64,000 nucleotides of DNA from positions 2,976,001-3,040,000 of the forward strand of contig OY781093.1 of the NCBI GenBank assembly GCA_963676355.1, in the 5' to 3' direction. How positions within the stretch are numbered: the first letter of the stretch is position 1; each line of letters begins with the position of its first letter. Under the pieces are notes generated by a model, which was given only the letters and a program-made list of their open reading frames with translations, was not told the origin of the DNA and ran no database searches. The stretch comes from JAGLOK01 sp963676355. Lineage in GTDB: Bacteria; Bacillota; Clostridia; Christensenellales; UMGS416. Shown here piece after piece: positions 27,178-36,508 of the stretch. A program made the translations under genes and the position numbers.

Positions 27178-29193
27178 TTAAAAAAGTATTTTATATCCGT
27201 TTCTTTTAATGTTTATACTCTCTTTGTATATATTATTGCTAACATAATCTTTAAAGCTGCCATCAAGTTTTATATTTATGTCCTTACTGGCGAAATTAAA
27301 TACGAAATAAATATTTTTTCCATTAAGCTTTCTCGAGATAACTTCTACCTCATTTGAACCTTTAATTGCATTTTGTGCAATCCCTCTTTTTTTACAAATA
27401 TCATAGAATAAATCGGCCACCACTTTTTCGCTTAATCCTGTTCCTAAATAATATGCATATCCCTCTCCAAAATGGTTTTCCGTAATCACAGCCTGTCCAG
27501 CTTTATATTCATTTGCATACTTTCCAAGAACGTGAGCACCTTTGTCAATAGACAACAGTTCGCTCCACATATAATCTTCACACATAGCTCTATCACCATT
27601 GAGTTCAATCTCAATCATTGAACGATTCTCTTCAAAAACAGGCTCCACTTCCTCAACAGTCACACCGAATAAATCCGTCATACCAGCAGGTAGCGTATCC
27701 GTATATCCGACATTGTCTTTGTTCTTTACACTGGTTAAGAAAGTCGCAATCAAACAGCCCCCGCCTCGTACGTATTCAATAAGTTTATTTCTATGTTCTT
27801 CACTTAAAATAAAAGCCGAAGGAAGCACAAGCATTTTATATTTTTTAAAATCTTCATCGAGACTTATTACATCTGTATTAACCCCGATATCCGTAAGTTG
27901 CTTATACATCATCCCACTATAATCCAAATAATTAAAAGCAGGATCATTTACTGGCTTTATTCTAAGTGCCCAGTGGCTGTTATAGTCGAAAATTATAGCA
28001 ACTTCATTTTTAAACTCAGCCTCTGATAGCCCTTCTATCTTTTTAAGCTCTTGCGCTGTTTCTTTCATTTCATAGTAGCGTCTTCTTGGCACACCATCAG
28101 TATCAACTATTGAATAGTTTAACTGCTCAGCTCCAAACGGAAAGCTTCTATACTGAAAATGCAACATCATGTCCGCCCCATGAGCAAATGAGTGTATAAC
28201 AGCCTGCTTTAGTGCTCCCGGATTAGGCTGAAGCCTGCCCGTACCGCTCAGCTTGTGTCCTCCTCCGGACATAAATTCAAGTACCCAGAACGGATTTCCA
28301 TTCTTTACTCCCCTAGCAAACGCATAGGGAAAAGAATCCACCCTTGCATCGCGAAGCCCTGGATAATAATCAAATGCATAGCAGTCCAAATCTTTTGTAC
28401 TCTCATAATTATTTATGCTGTTTGTCGCAAGACCTGTAGCATTTGTTGTAACAGGATATTGTGTATACTCTTTTAATATTTTAGTTTGTATATTTTGATA
28501 TTCAATCTGACTTTCGCTTGAAAACCTCTCAAATTCTAACCTTATTGTAGGGTTCTCATAAAATGCATTTATCTGCTGTTGTGCTCCCACTTCAATAGAA
28601 TTCACAGGGGGTTTTATTTGAGAAAACTTTGTATATTCCTGTGACCAAAATATACTTCCGCTCCTTTTGTTAAAGGCTTCAATGCTACCATATTTATTTT
28701 CAAGCCAATCTTGGAACTTTGCCGTGCATACAGGACAGCTGCATCTTCCCGTTCCTTCCTGTGCCAGTTCATTGTCTATCTGAAATCCCGAAACATAAGG
28801 GTTATTACCATAATGTTTCGCAATCTGTTCAGCGATTTTTGCGCAATACTGCCTGTATTCTTCATTGTTGTAGCAATAGTGTCTTCGTCCGCCGAACGGT
28901 CTTCTTTTACGACGATTATCCATGTATAAAATATCAGGATGCTTTTCTATCATCCAAGCAGGAGGGCATGCAGTCGGCGTGCAGATTATTATCTTTATCC
29001 CTGCTTCACCCAACTCGTTAACCGCTTTATCCAGCCAATCAAATTCATACTTTCCTTCTTCTTGCTCAAACTTACACCAAGCAAACTCTCCCATGCGAAC
29101 TGTGTTTATTCCTGATTCGATTATCATCGTTATATCATGGCTGTATTCTTGTGCAGTTTTGTGTTCTGGATAATATGAAACTCCATACTGCAT
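27178..29193 (-). CDS. GH42 beta-galactosidase, copy 2
   Basis: GH42 enzyme of 671 residues. AAGGAG sits six bases before the ATG at 29193, so the longer frame to 29241 is not used. The barrel has FQIDNELAQ with acid/base Glu142, FWVLEFMSG with nucleophile Glu306, and the zinc-type cysteines in GRCSCPVC. An A4 middle domain (YKMLVLPSAFIL, GGCLIATFL) and a small C-terminal domain follow. Compared with copy 1 it is clearly diverged, so the two probably prefer different galactosides or linkages. The gene lies between GH29 and GH95 on one minus-strand transcript. This suggests a fucosylated galactoside is processed here: fucose first, then beta-galactose. Confidence 0.94.
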   Translation of the reverse strand: MQYGVSYYPEHKTAQEYSHDITMIIESGINTVRMGEFAWCKFEQEEGKYEFDWLDKAVNELGEAGIKIIICTPTACPPAWMIEKHPDILYMDNRRKRRPFGGRRHYCYNNEEYRQYCAKIAEQIAKHYGNNPYVSGFQIDNELAQEGTGRCSCPVCTAKFQDWLENKYGSIEAFNKRSGSIFWSQEYTKFSQIKPPVNSIEVGAQQQINAFYENPTIRLEFERFSSESQIEYQNIQTKILKEYTQYPVTTNATGLATNSINNYESTKDLDCYAFDYYPGLRDARVDSFPYAFARGVKNGNPFWVLEFMSGGGHKLSGTGRLQPNPGALKQAVIHSFAHGADMMLHFQYRSFPFGAEQLNYSIVDTDGVPRRRYYEMKETAQELKKIEGLSEAEFKNEVAIIFDYNSHWALRIKPVNDPAFNYLDYSGMMYKQLTDIGVNTDVISLDEDFKKYKMLVLPSAFILSEEHRNKLIEYVRGGGCLIATFLTSVKNKDNVGYTDTLPAGMTDLFGVTVEEVEPVFEENRSMIEIELNGDRAMCEDYMWSELLSIDKGAHVLGKYANEYKAGQAVITENHFGEGYAYYLGTGLSEKVVADLFYDICKKRGIAQNAIKGSNEVEVISRKLNGKNIYFVFNFASKDINIKLDGSFKDYVSNNIYKESINIKRNGYKILF

Positions 29194-29285
29194 ATCATTC
29201 TCCTTGCCTTTAAAATAATAATGATTTTGTCTTAAGATCAATTCTGATTTTCAAGTTATAAATTTCTTTTAAGGCGCATTTCACT

Positions 29286-30632
29286 TTATTCTTTGCCTGT
29301 AAAATATATCTTTTGCTGTTTTTTAATCACCGCATCACTATCTAGGGTTAATTTTATTATAGTATCCGGTTCATCCGCCACACTTGGTGGAAGAACTATT
29401 TTAATTCCGGATTCATCCTGAGAATGTCCACACACTGCTCCGTCAAAAGTTGTGCATGTTACTATATTCTGCTCTATAGCAGGCAGTGACACTTTATCAA
29501 ATTCTTTTTTATCCAAAACATGTAGGTAAATAATATTTTTCTTACAAGTGGTTCCATAAACATTGTCCAAAGGCTCAATTGGACCACCACGAGTTCCATA
29601 AACGCTGTCGCCATATTTTTTAAGCCACGCGCCTATCTCTCTCATGCGTCCGGAAACTTCAGATGACAGCTTTCCGTTTCTGTCTGGTCCGACATTTAAA
29701 AGCCAGTTACCGTCGCGAGTAACAACGTTTATCATCATTTTTATGAGCCAATCAAAATCCATAACAGGATCGTTTGGCATCCATCCCCAAGAGCTTCCCG
29801 AACAAACACACATGTTCTTTTCCCATGGCACTGGGAGTATCTGCCCTGATATTTCATGAGAGCCTTCATCACAATAAAAATCGCCCTCCCAGCCCGAGCG
29901 TGGATTTATAATAAGCTTTGGGTTATATTTTCTTGCCATTTTGTTAAGCTTTACAGGTTCCCAAAACCAAGCACTGGTAGTATCGCTTCCCTTGTGTGCG
30001 AGCCAGCCGCCATCGTACCACAATATATCAAGCTTACCATAGTTGCCACAAAGCTCTGCCACTTGATCATAGCACTGTTTTTTCATCTGCTGAGCACTCT
30101 CCACCAATTCCTTCGGCTTAAAGTATCCAGGGAAACGCCAGTCCATTGGTGAATAATATAGTCCCGCCTTCATACCTTCCTCATGGCATGCATCCATATA
30201 TTCTTTTACAAAATCACGCTTTGATGCTGTGTTATAGCTTGTAAATCCTTCAAAGCTTCCTGGACTGTCCCAAAGTGCAAAACCATCATGATGTTTTGAC
30301 ACCATTACCATGTATTTTGCCCCAAAATTTTTCGCTAAGTCAACCAACTCATGCATATCAAAATCCTGAGGATCAAATTCATTAGCAAGTTCTTTATACT
30401 CTTCATTTGGCACCTGTTGGTTAAAATATGCCCATTCGCCTTTTCCTAGGATGGAATACAATCCCCAGTGGAAAAACATCCCTATCTTCGCATCGCGCCA
30501 CCACTGCAAATCCTCTTCTTGTAAATTCAGCTCCTCGCACTTAACCCCACCAAGACTTTTAAGATTTATAGTGCTCTTGAGCATAGACCGAAGCTCCGCT
30601 CCCGTCATTTCTCTAGGCCGTTCTTTACTCAT
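29286..30632 (-). CDS. GH29 alpha-L-fucosidase, copy 2
   Basis: First gene of the GH29-GH42-GH95 operon, 448 residues, no signal peptide. GMFFHWGLYS has the conserved His, VSKHHDGFALWDS is the second family block, LDILWYDGGW gives the likely nucleophile Asp207, and WLLNVGPDRNGKL ends the barrel; a beta-sandwich closes the protein. The His-His pair in KHHDGF is the standard form, unlike the first GH29 gene (AEHADGF). The two copies may therefore differ in specificity. A well-placed GGAG precedes the ATG. An inverted repeat at 30672-30688, 40 bases upstream, may be its operator. Confidence 0.93.
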   Translation of the reverse strand: MSKERPREMTGAELRSMLKSTINLKSLGGVKCEELNLQEEDLQWWRDAKIGMFFHWGLYSILGKGEWAYFNQQVPNEEYKELANEFDPQDFDMHELVDLAKNFGAKYMVMVSKHHDGFALWDSPGSFEGFTSYNTASKRDFVKEYMDACHEEGMKAGLYYSPMDWRFPGYFKPKELVESAQQMKKQCYDQVAELCGNYGKLDILWYDGGWLAHKGSDTTSAWFWEPVKLNKMARKYNPKLIINPRSGWEGDFYCDEGSHEISGQILPVPWEKNMCVCSGSSWGWMPNDPVMDFDWLIKMMINVVTRDGNWLLNVGPDRNGKLSSEVSGRMREIGAWLKKYGDSVYGTRGGPIEPLDNVYGTTCKKNIIYLHVLDKKEFDKVSLPAIEQNIVTCTTFDGAVCGHSQDESGIKIVLPPSVADEPDTIIKLTLDSDAVIKKQQKIYFTGKE

Positions 30633-30671
30633 ATTTTTCTCCTAATACCTTTTTCTTTGTATACCTTTAGC

Positions 30672-30688
30672 TTTACAAGCAATGTAAA
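30672..30688. promoter_or_regulatory. Inverted repeat upstream of the fucosidase operon
   Basis: TTTACA-N5-TGTAAA, a perfect 6-base inverted repeat, lies 40 bases upstream of the GH29 start, at the expected promoter or transcript-start position. It resembles operators of GntR- or LacI-type regulators. No regulator can be assigned from sequence alone. Confidence 0.4.
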
Positions 30689-30840
30689 CGTGTGGTCATT
30701 CCAAATGCAAAAAATGTTGCAACTTATCTCAGGCATCATTATCATAAAACCTCAAAAGTCTCTCTGATGTCATAAATATCATATATCTTCTTCAGAGATT
30801 CATTCCTCGGTTTTAATGAACATTGATAGCTCAACGCAAC

Positions 30841-31974
30841 TTATACTATTATCTTGGGCTTAACCGTCCCCTCGATATTGCTCCAGTTTTTGTTTGCATG
30901 CTCCATGAGCCTTTCAGTCTGATCCATTGGCATAGGTGAAAAATACAAAAACAAAGCGTTACTACCATAACGGTGAACAAGCTTATCAAGCCTTTCAAGC
31001 CAAGTTTCAAATTCACCGCTATAAACTTTCACCCAAAGTCCTTTGCCTGCCGCAACTGCTTTATCATAAATGCCATACCACTCTTCCATAGTTCCATCTG
31101 GGCCATAGTCTCCGCTAGTCCACTGAAGAGCCTCAATTTTGTCTATCTCCATAACAGCATCAACATGCTTTATCGCATCAGGCCCATCAAGGTGATATAA
31201 CACATGATCAAGATTTTGCGCCTGTTTGTCCAATGAATCCTGAACAAACTCTCTATATTGATTAGGTGACATCATAGCTGAGAAATCGCACTGGATTTTT
31301 GCCGTCCTGCCCGGTCCCCAAATTTGAAACACAGTATAGCAAGATCCGCCCTCTTTATCTTTTACTATGTCATAAAATCTATCATAATAATCATAATAGA
31401 TATCATCTACCTGTTTTACCCTTTTTTTCATCTCGTCAGGACTGTCTATTAAATCAAATATAGTTTCCTGAACGCCGCGCATAGAACCTAATGTATCAAG
31501 ATTTTCAATAATATCGGGTATCCCTATTAAAAAATCATCTCCCGTAAGCACCTTAACATCTTCAAAAAGTTTTATATGCTTTTTAAACCACTTATTGTTT
31601 GGATCAAACTCAATCTTTTTATAATCATCCCAGCTATCCACAAAGTGTTTAAACCAAACTGTATTATCGTCAAAAACTATGTCGCACCCTAAATAGGCAG
31701 CCATAGAGCCTGGTCCAAAATCTATTGATAGGTTTGGAAAACTTTCTGCCATATACTCATGCGTGTTCGCATAATATCGGAATCTATCCACTATGCGTTT
31801 AGCATCAAAATATTTATCCTCGATGCTTATCGGCTTAAGTGCTGCTTCCAGTTCCAAATCTCTGGCTTCTTCTTTGTTGGCAACTATACACATAAGCGGC
31901 GTTCCGCTGTTTTGGCGCTTCCAGTAGCTTGTCCACTTTGCTTTTGTACCTTCCCAATTATTCTTATTAATCAC
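30841..31974 (-). CDS. UroD/MtaA-fold protein of unknown function
   Basis: A 377-residue protein of the uroporphyrinogen decarboxylase-like (UroD/MtaA) superfamily. The family resemblance lies in the TIM-barrel pattern with a DLIDSPDEMKKRVK helix, QCDFSAMMSPNQYREFV and the late HLDGPDAIKHVDAV. Members include haem-pathway decarboxylases and methyltransferases that serve corrinoid proteins. The position that holds the zinc-binding His-x-Cys in MtaA-type enzymes reads HLD here, so a thiolate-zinc methyltransferase site is not evident. No corrinoid protein is nearby. GTG start with GGAGGGGGAA upstream. It is the last gene of the reductase-aldolase-kinase-dehydrogenase operon, 42 bases after the dehydrogenase, so its real role is presumably in sugar metabolism. 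I cannot name a reaction. Confidence 0.7.
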   Translation of the reverse strand: MINKNNWEGTKAKWTSYWKRQNSGTPLMCIVANKEEARDLELEAALKPISIEDKYFDAKRIVDRFRYYANTHEYMAESFPNLSIDFGPGSMAAYLGCDIVFDDNTVWFKHFVDSWDDYKKIEFDPNNKWFKKHIKLFEDVKVLTGDDFLIGIPDIIENLDTLGSMRGVQETIFDLIDSPDEMKKRVKQVDDIYYDYYDRFYDIVKDKEGGSCYTVFQIWGPGRTAKIQCDFSAMMSPNQYREFVQDSLDKQAQNLDHVLYHLDGPDAIKHVDAVMEIDKIEALQWTSGDYGPDGTMEEWYGIYDKAVAAGKGLWVKVYSGEFETWLERLDKLVHRYGSNALFLYFSPMPMDQTERLMEHANKNWSNIEGTVKPKIIV

Positions 31975-32015
31975 AACTTCCCCCTCCGGCTTAGTCCACT
32001 ATTGAAAAATCAATT

Positions 32016-33062
32016 TTATTCGTTTATTAAAAGTATCTTTCCCTTGACTAATCCAGGTGTTTCATACATCTTAAATGCTTCGGCGATTTTTCTCATCGGC
32101 AGCTTTTTAAATATCATATCATCTTCATATTTTAGCCTGCCATCAGAAAAACACTGCGAAGTCATCTCCCATTCCACTCCCGGATAAGGCGCGCTGTATG
32201 ACATCCAAGAACCTGTCAATGAAAACTCTTTACGATTCATCTTTTCAAAAAGCTTAGCGTCAAAGTTTAAGTCCTTATGAGATGTTCCTATAAAGCATAC
32301 ACCCGCCTTGTTAGCCGCAAGTTCAAAAGCCATTCTCATTGTTATGTTAAGTCCTGCGGTTTCAAAAACATATCCAAACCCGCGACCATCAGTCATCTCC
32401 ATTGCTTTTTCCATAAAATCAGCTTTTGAAGTGTTTATAACAACATCAGCACCTAGCTTTTTCATAAGAGCAAGTCTGTCATCATCAATATCAAACACAA
32501 ACACTCGCTTCGCACCCAGAATGCGAGCCCATTGTGCAGTAAACATTCCGATAGTGCCACCGCCCAGTACTGCGACATCTTCTCCGCCTTTGTAGTTTGC
32601 GCAAAGCAATCCATGAAGACCAACCGTTGAAGGCTCAAACAGTGCTCCTTGCTCAAATGATATAGAATCATCAAATTTAACTGCGTTTATCTCAGGAATC
32701 GTAACATATTCTGCAAACGCTCCCTGTTGTCTTGATCCTATAAAAGAATAGTTTTTGCACTGAGAATAGTTTCCTTTTGCACAATCTTCGCATTTGTGGC
32801 ATGGCAAAAGAGGTGCTGCAGCCACTCTGTCTCCCACTTTCACTTTGGTTACGCCTACGCCTACAGCTTCGACTATTCCTGAAAATTCATGCCCAAGCAC
32901 TACTGGATAAAAATGCGCTCCGTCCCCAAGCACCCTCGGCAAATCAGATCCGCAAATACCTGAAGCTTTGATTTTCACTAAAACTTCGCCGTCCTTTGGC
33001 ATTGGTGTCTCAAAATCTTCATACACTATATTCTTTTTCGAATGTAAAACTCCGGCTTTCAT
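32016..33062 (-). CDS. Zinc-dependent polyol dehydrogenase, GatD-like
   Basis: Medium-chain zinc dehydrogenase of 348 residues, closest in motif content to galactitol-1-phosphate 5-dehydrogenase. ASGICGSDLPRVLGDGAHF and VLGHEFSG give the catalytic zinc ligands Cys-His-Glu. CHKCEDCAKGNYSQC gives the four structural zinc cysteines. VLGGGTIG is the nucleotide-binding turn, and LTGSWMSYSAPYPG is a block I recognise from GatD. It would oxidise a hexitol (or its phosphate) to a 2-ketose such as tagatose or fuculose (or its phosphate). It follows the kinase gene with a one-base gap and has AAGGAG before the ATG. Whether the substrate is phosphorylated is open. Confidence 0.87.
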   Translation of the reverse strand: MKAGVLHSKKNIVYEDFETPMPKDGEVLVKIKASGICGSDLPRVLGDGAHFYPVVLGHEFSGIVEAVGVGVTKVKVGDRVAAAPLLPCHKCEDCAKGNYSQCKNYSFIGSRQQGAFAEYVTIPEINAVKFDDSISFEQGALFEPSTVGLHGLLCANYKGGEDVAVLGGGTIGMFTAQWARILGAKRVFVFDIDDDRLALMKKLGADVVINTSKADFMEKAMEMTDGRGFGYVFETAGLNITMRMAFELAANKAGVCFIGTSHKDLNFDAKLFEKMNRKEFSLTGSWMSYSAPYPGVEWEMTSQCFSDGRLKYEDDMIFKKLPMRKIAEAFKMYETPGLVKGKILLINE

Positions 33063-33063
33063 T

Positions 33064-34590
33064 TTAAAGCTCCTTATTGCTTAATTTCTCCATTGTTGAT
33101 TTTAGTTTATCATAAATCTCTATATACAATTCGTAGTATTCCGTGTACTTTGAGTGCTTATTTATGTCAGGTTCATGTGTGCGTTTAATTTCTACTCTAC
33201 CTTCCATTGCATCGCCAATATCTTTATAGATTCCAACACCAAGTCCAGCAATAACTGCTGCTCCCCAAGTTGTGGCAGTGTCAGATTTTGCGACGTTTAC
33301 AGGTATGCCTGTAACATCAGCTTTTATCTGTGTCCACACCTTGGAGTTTGCAGAACCGCCCATTGCATTAAAAGATTCAATGTCTGCCCCTGCCTGTCTT
33401 GCAGTCTCCACATTGTGCCGCAAAGAAAAAGCGACGCCTTCCATCAGTGCTCGAACCATGTGTTTGCGTTTCTTGCTGTAATCCAGACCAAAAAAAACAC
33501 CCTTTGCATTTTCATCCCAAATAGGAGAGCGCTCTCCTGACATATAAGGCAAAAATATAAGCCCTTCCGCTCCAAGAGAGACCTCCCCTGCTTCACGACT
33601 CAGCACTTCAAATGAGCTGATATCTTCTTTTTTGCCCTGAATTTGCTCAAAAAATCCCAGTTCGCGGTTAAACCAATTCATGGCTCCACCCCCGCCAACT
33701 GTTCCGCCTTGCAAAAGCCACTTGCCGGAAACAACGTGATTGCTGAGTATTAGCTTTTCATGCCCAATAGCCTCACTTTCGCAAATGCTCATTCCACCTG
33801 CTTGTCCACCTTGCTCTTGAGTTTGACCATCTCTAAATACACCTGCTCCAAGTGTTCCGCATGCAGCATCCAGTCCACCAGCGACTACAGGCGTTCCGAC
33901 AGCAAGTCCTGTAGCCGCAGCCGCGTTTTTCATTATTTCACCAACAACATCATGGCATTCTGATATTTCTGGGAATTTTGATAAATCAACTTTCAGCTCA
34001 TCCGCTAAAGTTTCATCATAAACACCTTTTCCCATGTCATAAAAATGAAGTCCATAGCATTGGCTTTTGTCTTGAGATATTTTGCCTGTCATCTTGTATG
34101 CTATATAACTATTTGATTGCAAGAAAAAATCAGCCTTCTTATACACTTCAGGCTTATTTTCTTTAAACCAAATAATTTTTGGGGTTGAATACATGGGTTT
34201 AAAAGGATTTTTGGCAACATTAAATATTCTTTCATTGCCAATTTGACTATTTACTCTCTCGCAAATAGCTTTTGCTCTCGTATCCATCCATATTGGCGTG
34301 TTGCAGATAACTTCGCCGTATTTATCCATTGGAATTGCTGACCAACTTTGTCCTGCGATTCCTACAGCAGCGATATCATTACCACAAATCCCAGAGTTCT
34401 TTAAACACTCTTTAATTGCTGCGCAAGTGCTTTCCCACCATTCTTTTGGATCTTGTTCAACATAAGCGTGATGAGGATAATATAAGTTGTATGTTTTTGT
34501 ACTGGATTCAAGTGCAGTACCCTCTGTGTCAAACAAAGTCGCTTTAACACTCGATGTACCAATATCCACTCCTAAGAGACATGTTTTCAA
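33064..34590 (-). CDS. FGGY-family carbohydrate kinase
   Basis: A 508-residue sugar kinase with the two actin-like ATPase domains of the FGGY family: GVDIGTSSVKATLFD (phosphate 1), IAGQSWSAIPMD, IWMDTRA, then VVAGGLDAACGTLGAG and GGQAGGMS, and FNAMGGSANSKVW (adenosine part). Xylulokinase-like in general appearance; such enzymes phosphorylate ketoses (xylulose, fuculose, rhamnulose, ribulose) or polyols. The start is TTG 34590 with AGGAG eight bases upstream. It lies between the LacI regulator and the GatD-like dehydrogenase in a tight operon with an aldolase. The logical substrate is therefore the ketose made by the dehydrogenase, for example L-fuculose or tagatose. That assignment is inference. 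Confidence 0.9.
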   Translation of the reverse strand: MKTCLLGVDIGTSSVKATLFDTEGTALESSTKTYNLYYPHHAYVEQDPKEWWESTCAAIKECLKNSGICGNDIAAVGIAGQSWSAIPMDKYGEVICNTPIWMDTRAKAICERVNSQIGNERIFNVAKNPFKPMYSTPKIIWFKENKPEVYKKADFFLQSNSYIAYKMTGKISQDKSQCYGLHFYDMGKGVYDETLADELKVDLSKFPEISECHDVVGEIMKNAAAATGLAVGTPVVAGGLDAACGTLGAGVFRDGQTQEQGGQAGGMSICESEAIGHEKLILSNHVVSGKWLLQGGTVGGGGAMNWFNRELGFFEQIQGKKEDISSFEVLSREAGEVSLGAEGLIFLPYMSGERSPIWDENAKGVFFGLDYSKKRKHMVRALMEGVAFSLRHNVETARQAGADIESFNAMGGSANSKVWTQIKADVTGIPVNVAKSDTATTWGAAVIAGLGVGIYKDIGDAMEGRVEIKRTHEPDINKHSKYTEYYELYIEIYDKLKSTMEKLSNKEL

Positions 34591-34619
34591 TTTTATGCTC
34601 CTGTTTTGGTTGCAAAAGC

Positions 34620-35615
34620 TTAGTTTATATTCTTTACTGAATCACGAACAATTAGCTCAGTGTCCAGCATTATTACAGTTGCCTTTTTGTTTTCATCGCT
34701 CCGCATTCTGTTAACAAGCAAATCGACTGCCTTCTTGCTTAATTCATCCAAAGGCTGCGAAACAACTGTAAGCGGCGGGCTTACTATCTTCATCATGTCC
34801 ATGTCATCAAATCCTACAAAAGACATGTCCTTGGGTATTATTTGTCCCTGATCGCTCATGGCAATCATTGCTCCCAATGTCATTTCATAATTAGACACAA
34901 ACACTGCAGTTGGTCTATCTTTTAATCTCAATATGTTACTCATCTGTGTGTATCCACCCGAAAGAGTATAGTTACCATATTTAATATATTCTTCGTTTAT
35001 ACCGATTCCATTGGCTTTAAGAGCCTTTTTATATCCTTCTAGACGAAGGTTTGCAGTTTGAATATCGGATGGTCCACCTATTATTGATATCTTTTTATGT
35101 CCATTTATAATAAGATGTTCAACTGCCTTAAAAGCACCAGAGGTTGAATCTGAAATAACAGTATCTCTTTCTTGAATATGACGATCAATTGCAACAATTG
35201 GTATATCTCTTAAAATGGAATGTGTTTTTATAAAATCAACGCTTTTATAAGGAACAACTACGAGTCCATCAACTCTTTTTGAAACAAGAAACTCAAGCTT
35301 CTCCTTTTCCATTTCAAAATCGTTTCTGTAATCGCAAAGCATTATTCCGTATCCATTTTCAAGAAATCCATCTTCCATTTTCTTTGCTATGCTAGTGAAA
35401 AATGATGACTCAAGACTAGGGATTAATACTCCAACCGTCATAGCTTTATTTGTTTTTAGCGAACGCGCTATATCATTCAGCTTAAAATCAAGTGCGTCAA
35501 TGGCTTCCTGAATTGCTTCAGCATTATATTTTCTGACAGATCCACCGTTTATGTATTTGGATACAGTCGAAACTGCAACTCCGGCACGTTTTGCCACATC
35601 TTTAATATTAGCCAA
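34620..35615 (-). CDS. LacI-family repressor of the redox-kinase-aldolase operon
   Basis: LacI/GalR regulator of 331 residues. The N-terminal helix-turn-helix IKDVAKRAGVAVSTVSKYI and hinge are complete, and the periplasmic-binding-protein-like effector domain spans about 60-330 (VGVLIPSLESSFF, GHKKISIIGG, VGFDDMDM). TTG start at 35615 with AAAGGAG eight bases upstream. It is encoded inside the operon, 29 bases before the kinase gene and 14 bases after the aldolase gene. It probably autoregulates through the perfect palindrome at 37556-37569 in front of the first gene. Confidence 0.93.
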   Translation of the reverse strand: MANIKDVAKRAGVAVSTVSKYINGGSVRKYNAEAIQEAIDALDFKLNDIARSLKTNKAMTVGVLIPSLESSFFTSIAKKMEDGFLENGYGIMLCDYRNDFEMEKEKLEFLVSKRVDGLVVVPYKSVDFIKTHSILRDIPIVAIDRHIQERDTVISDSTSGAFKAVEHLIINGHKKISIIGGPSDIQTANLRLEGYKKALKANGIGINEEYIKYGNYTLSGGYTQMSNILRLKDRPTAVFVSNYEMTLGAMIAMSDQGQIIPKDMSFVGFDDMDMMKIVSPPLTVVSQPLDELSKKAVDLLVNRMRSDENKKATVIMLDTELIVRDSVKNIN

Positions 35616-35629
35616 AGCACATGCTCCTT

Positions 35630-36484
35630 TTAAGCCTTATTATCACTTGCACACATTTTTATTTTAAATTCGACCATATCTTGTGCAGCTTGTCGCCCAG
35701 CACCCATATACGCTCTGGGATCACTCTCATCCGGATTTTCTTTAAACATCTTTTTAATAGCATCAGCAAAAGGTATCTTAAGCTCCGTTGCTATATTAAC
35801 TTTGCATATTCCAATCCCAATTGCCTTTTTCACAGCATCTGGCAAAAGCCCTGATGCGCCATGCAAAACAAGGGGGATGCTGACAATCTCACGAATTGCT
35901 TTGAGTCTTTCATAGTCAAGCCTTGGCTCGCCTTTATACAATCCATGTGCAGTTCCAATAGCAACTGCCAAAGTGTCAATACCTGTTTTTTCAACAAAGT
36001 CTTTAGCTTCCTCTGGAACCGTCATCAAAGCATCAGCTTCATCCACTTCCAAATCATCCTCGACTCCGCCGATTTTTCCAAGTTCAGACTCTATACACAT
36101 GTTATGTGCTCGCCCCAAGTCTACCACCTTTTTTGTCATTTCCACATTTTCTTCATAGCTTAGTTTTGATGCATCTATCATCATTGAAGTATAGCCCACT
36201 TCAGCACATGCTTTAAGCAGATCATAATCTCCGCAATGATCCATATGCAGTGCTATAGGTATATCATTTAGCTTGCTTTGCTCTTTTACGATAGCAGTAA
36301 TAGTTTCAAGTCCTGCATGCCGAACAGTTCCGGGGGTTGTCGCAATCATTACAGGCGAATTCATGCGTACTGCTCCATTTACCACTGCTTGTACAGTCTC
36401 TAAATTATGCACATTGAAGGCCGGTATTGCATAGCCTCCTTTTTGTGCCTTTTTAATTAATTCCAACGGATTTACAAGTGCCAT
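35630..36484 (-). CDS. Class II tagatose/fructose-bisphosphate aldolase (KbaY/GatY-like)
   Basis: Zinc-dependent class II aldolase of 284 residues that splits a ketose phosphate or bisphosphate into dihydroxyacetone phosphate and an aldehyde. GGYAIPAFNVHNLET opens the barrel. IALHMDHCGD has the catalytic Asp and a zinc His. ESELGKIGGVEDD, VAIGTAHGLYKGEP and PLVLHGASGL carry the other ligands and the phosphate loop, and KVNIATEL ends the family signature. The GVEDD form and overall pattern are closer to tagatose-bisphosphate aldolases (KbaY, GatY) than to glycolytic FbaA. ATG with GGAG upstream. It lies between the aldo/keto reductase and LacI genes. With a 1-phosphorylated ketose it could also act as a fuculose/tagatose-1-phosphate aldolase. 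Confidence 0.9.
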   Translation of the reverse strand: MALVNPLELIKKAQKGGYAIPAFNVHNLETVQAVVNGAVRMNSPVMIATTPGTVRHAGLETITAIVKEQSKLNDIPIALHMDHCGDYDLLKACAEVGYTSMMIDASKLSYEENVEMTKKVVDLGRAHNMCIESELGKIGGVEDDLEVDEADALMTVPEEAKDFVEKTGIDTLAVAIGTAHGLYKGEPRLDYERLKAIREIVSIPLVLHGASGLLPDAVKKAIGIGICKVNIATELKIPFADAIKKMFKENPDESDPRAYMGAGRQAAQDMVEFKIKMCASDNKA

Positions 36485-36508
36485 TTTTTCTCCTAAAGTT
36501 TGTTTCTG

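Noticed and set aside
32308..32595. Plus-strand open frames inside the dehydrogenase, kinase and other genes
   Set aside because: They lie opposite strongly supported genes, lack ribosome binding sites and have repetitive shadow-frame composition.
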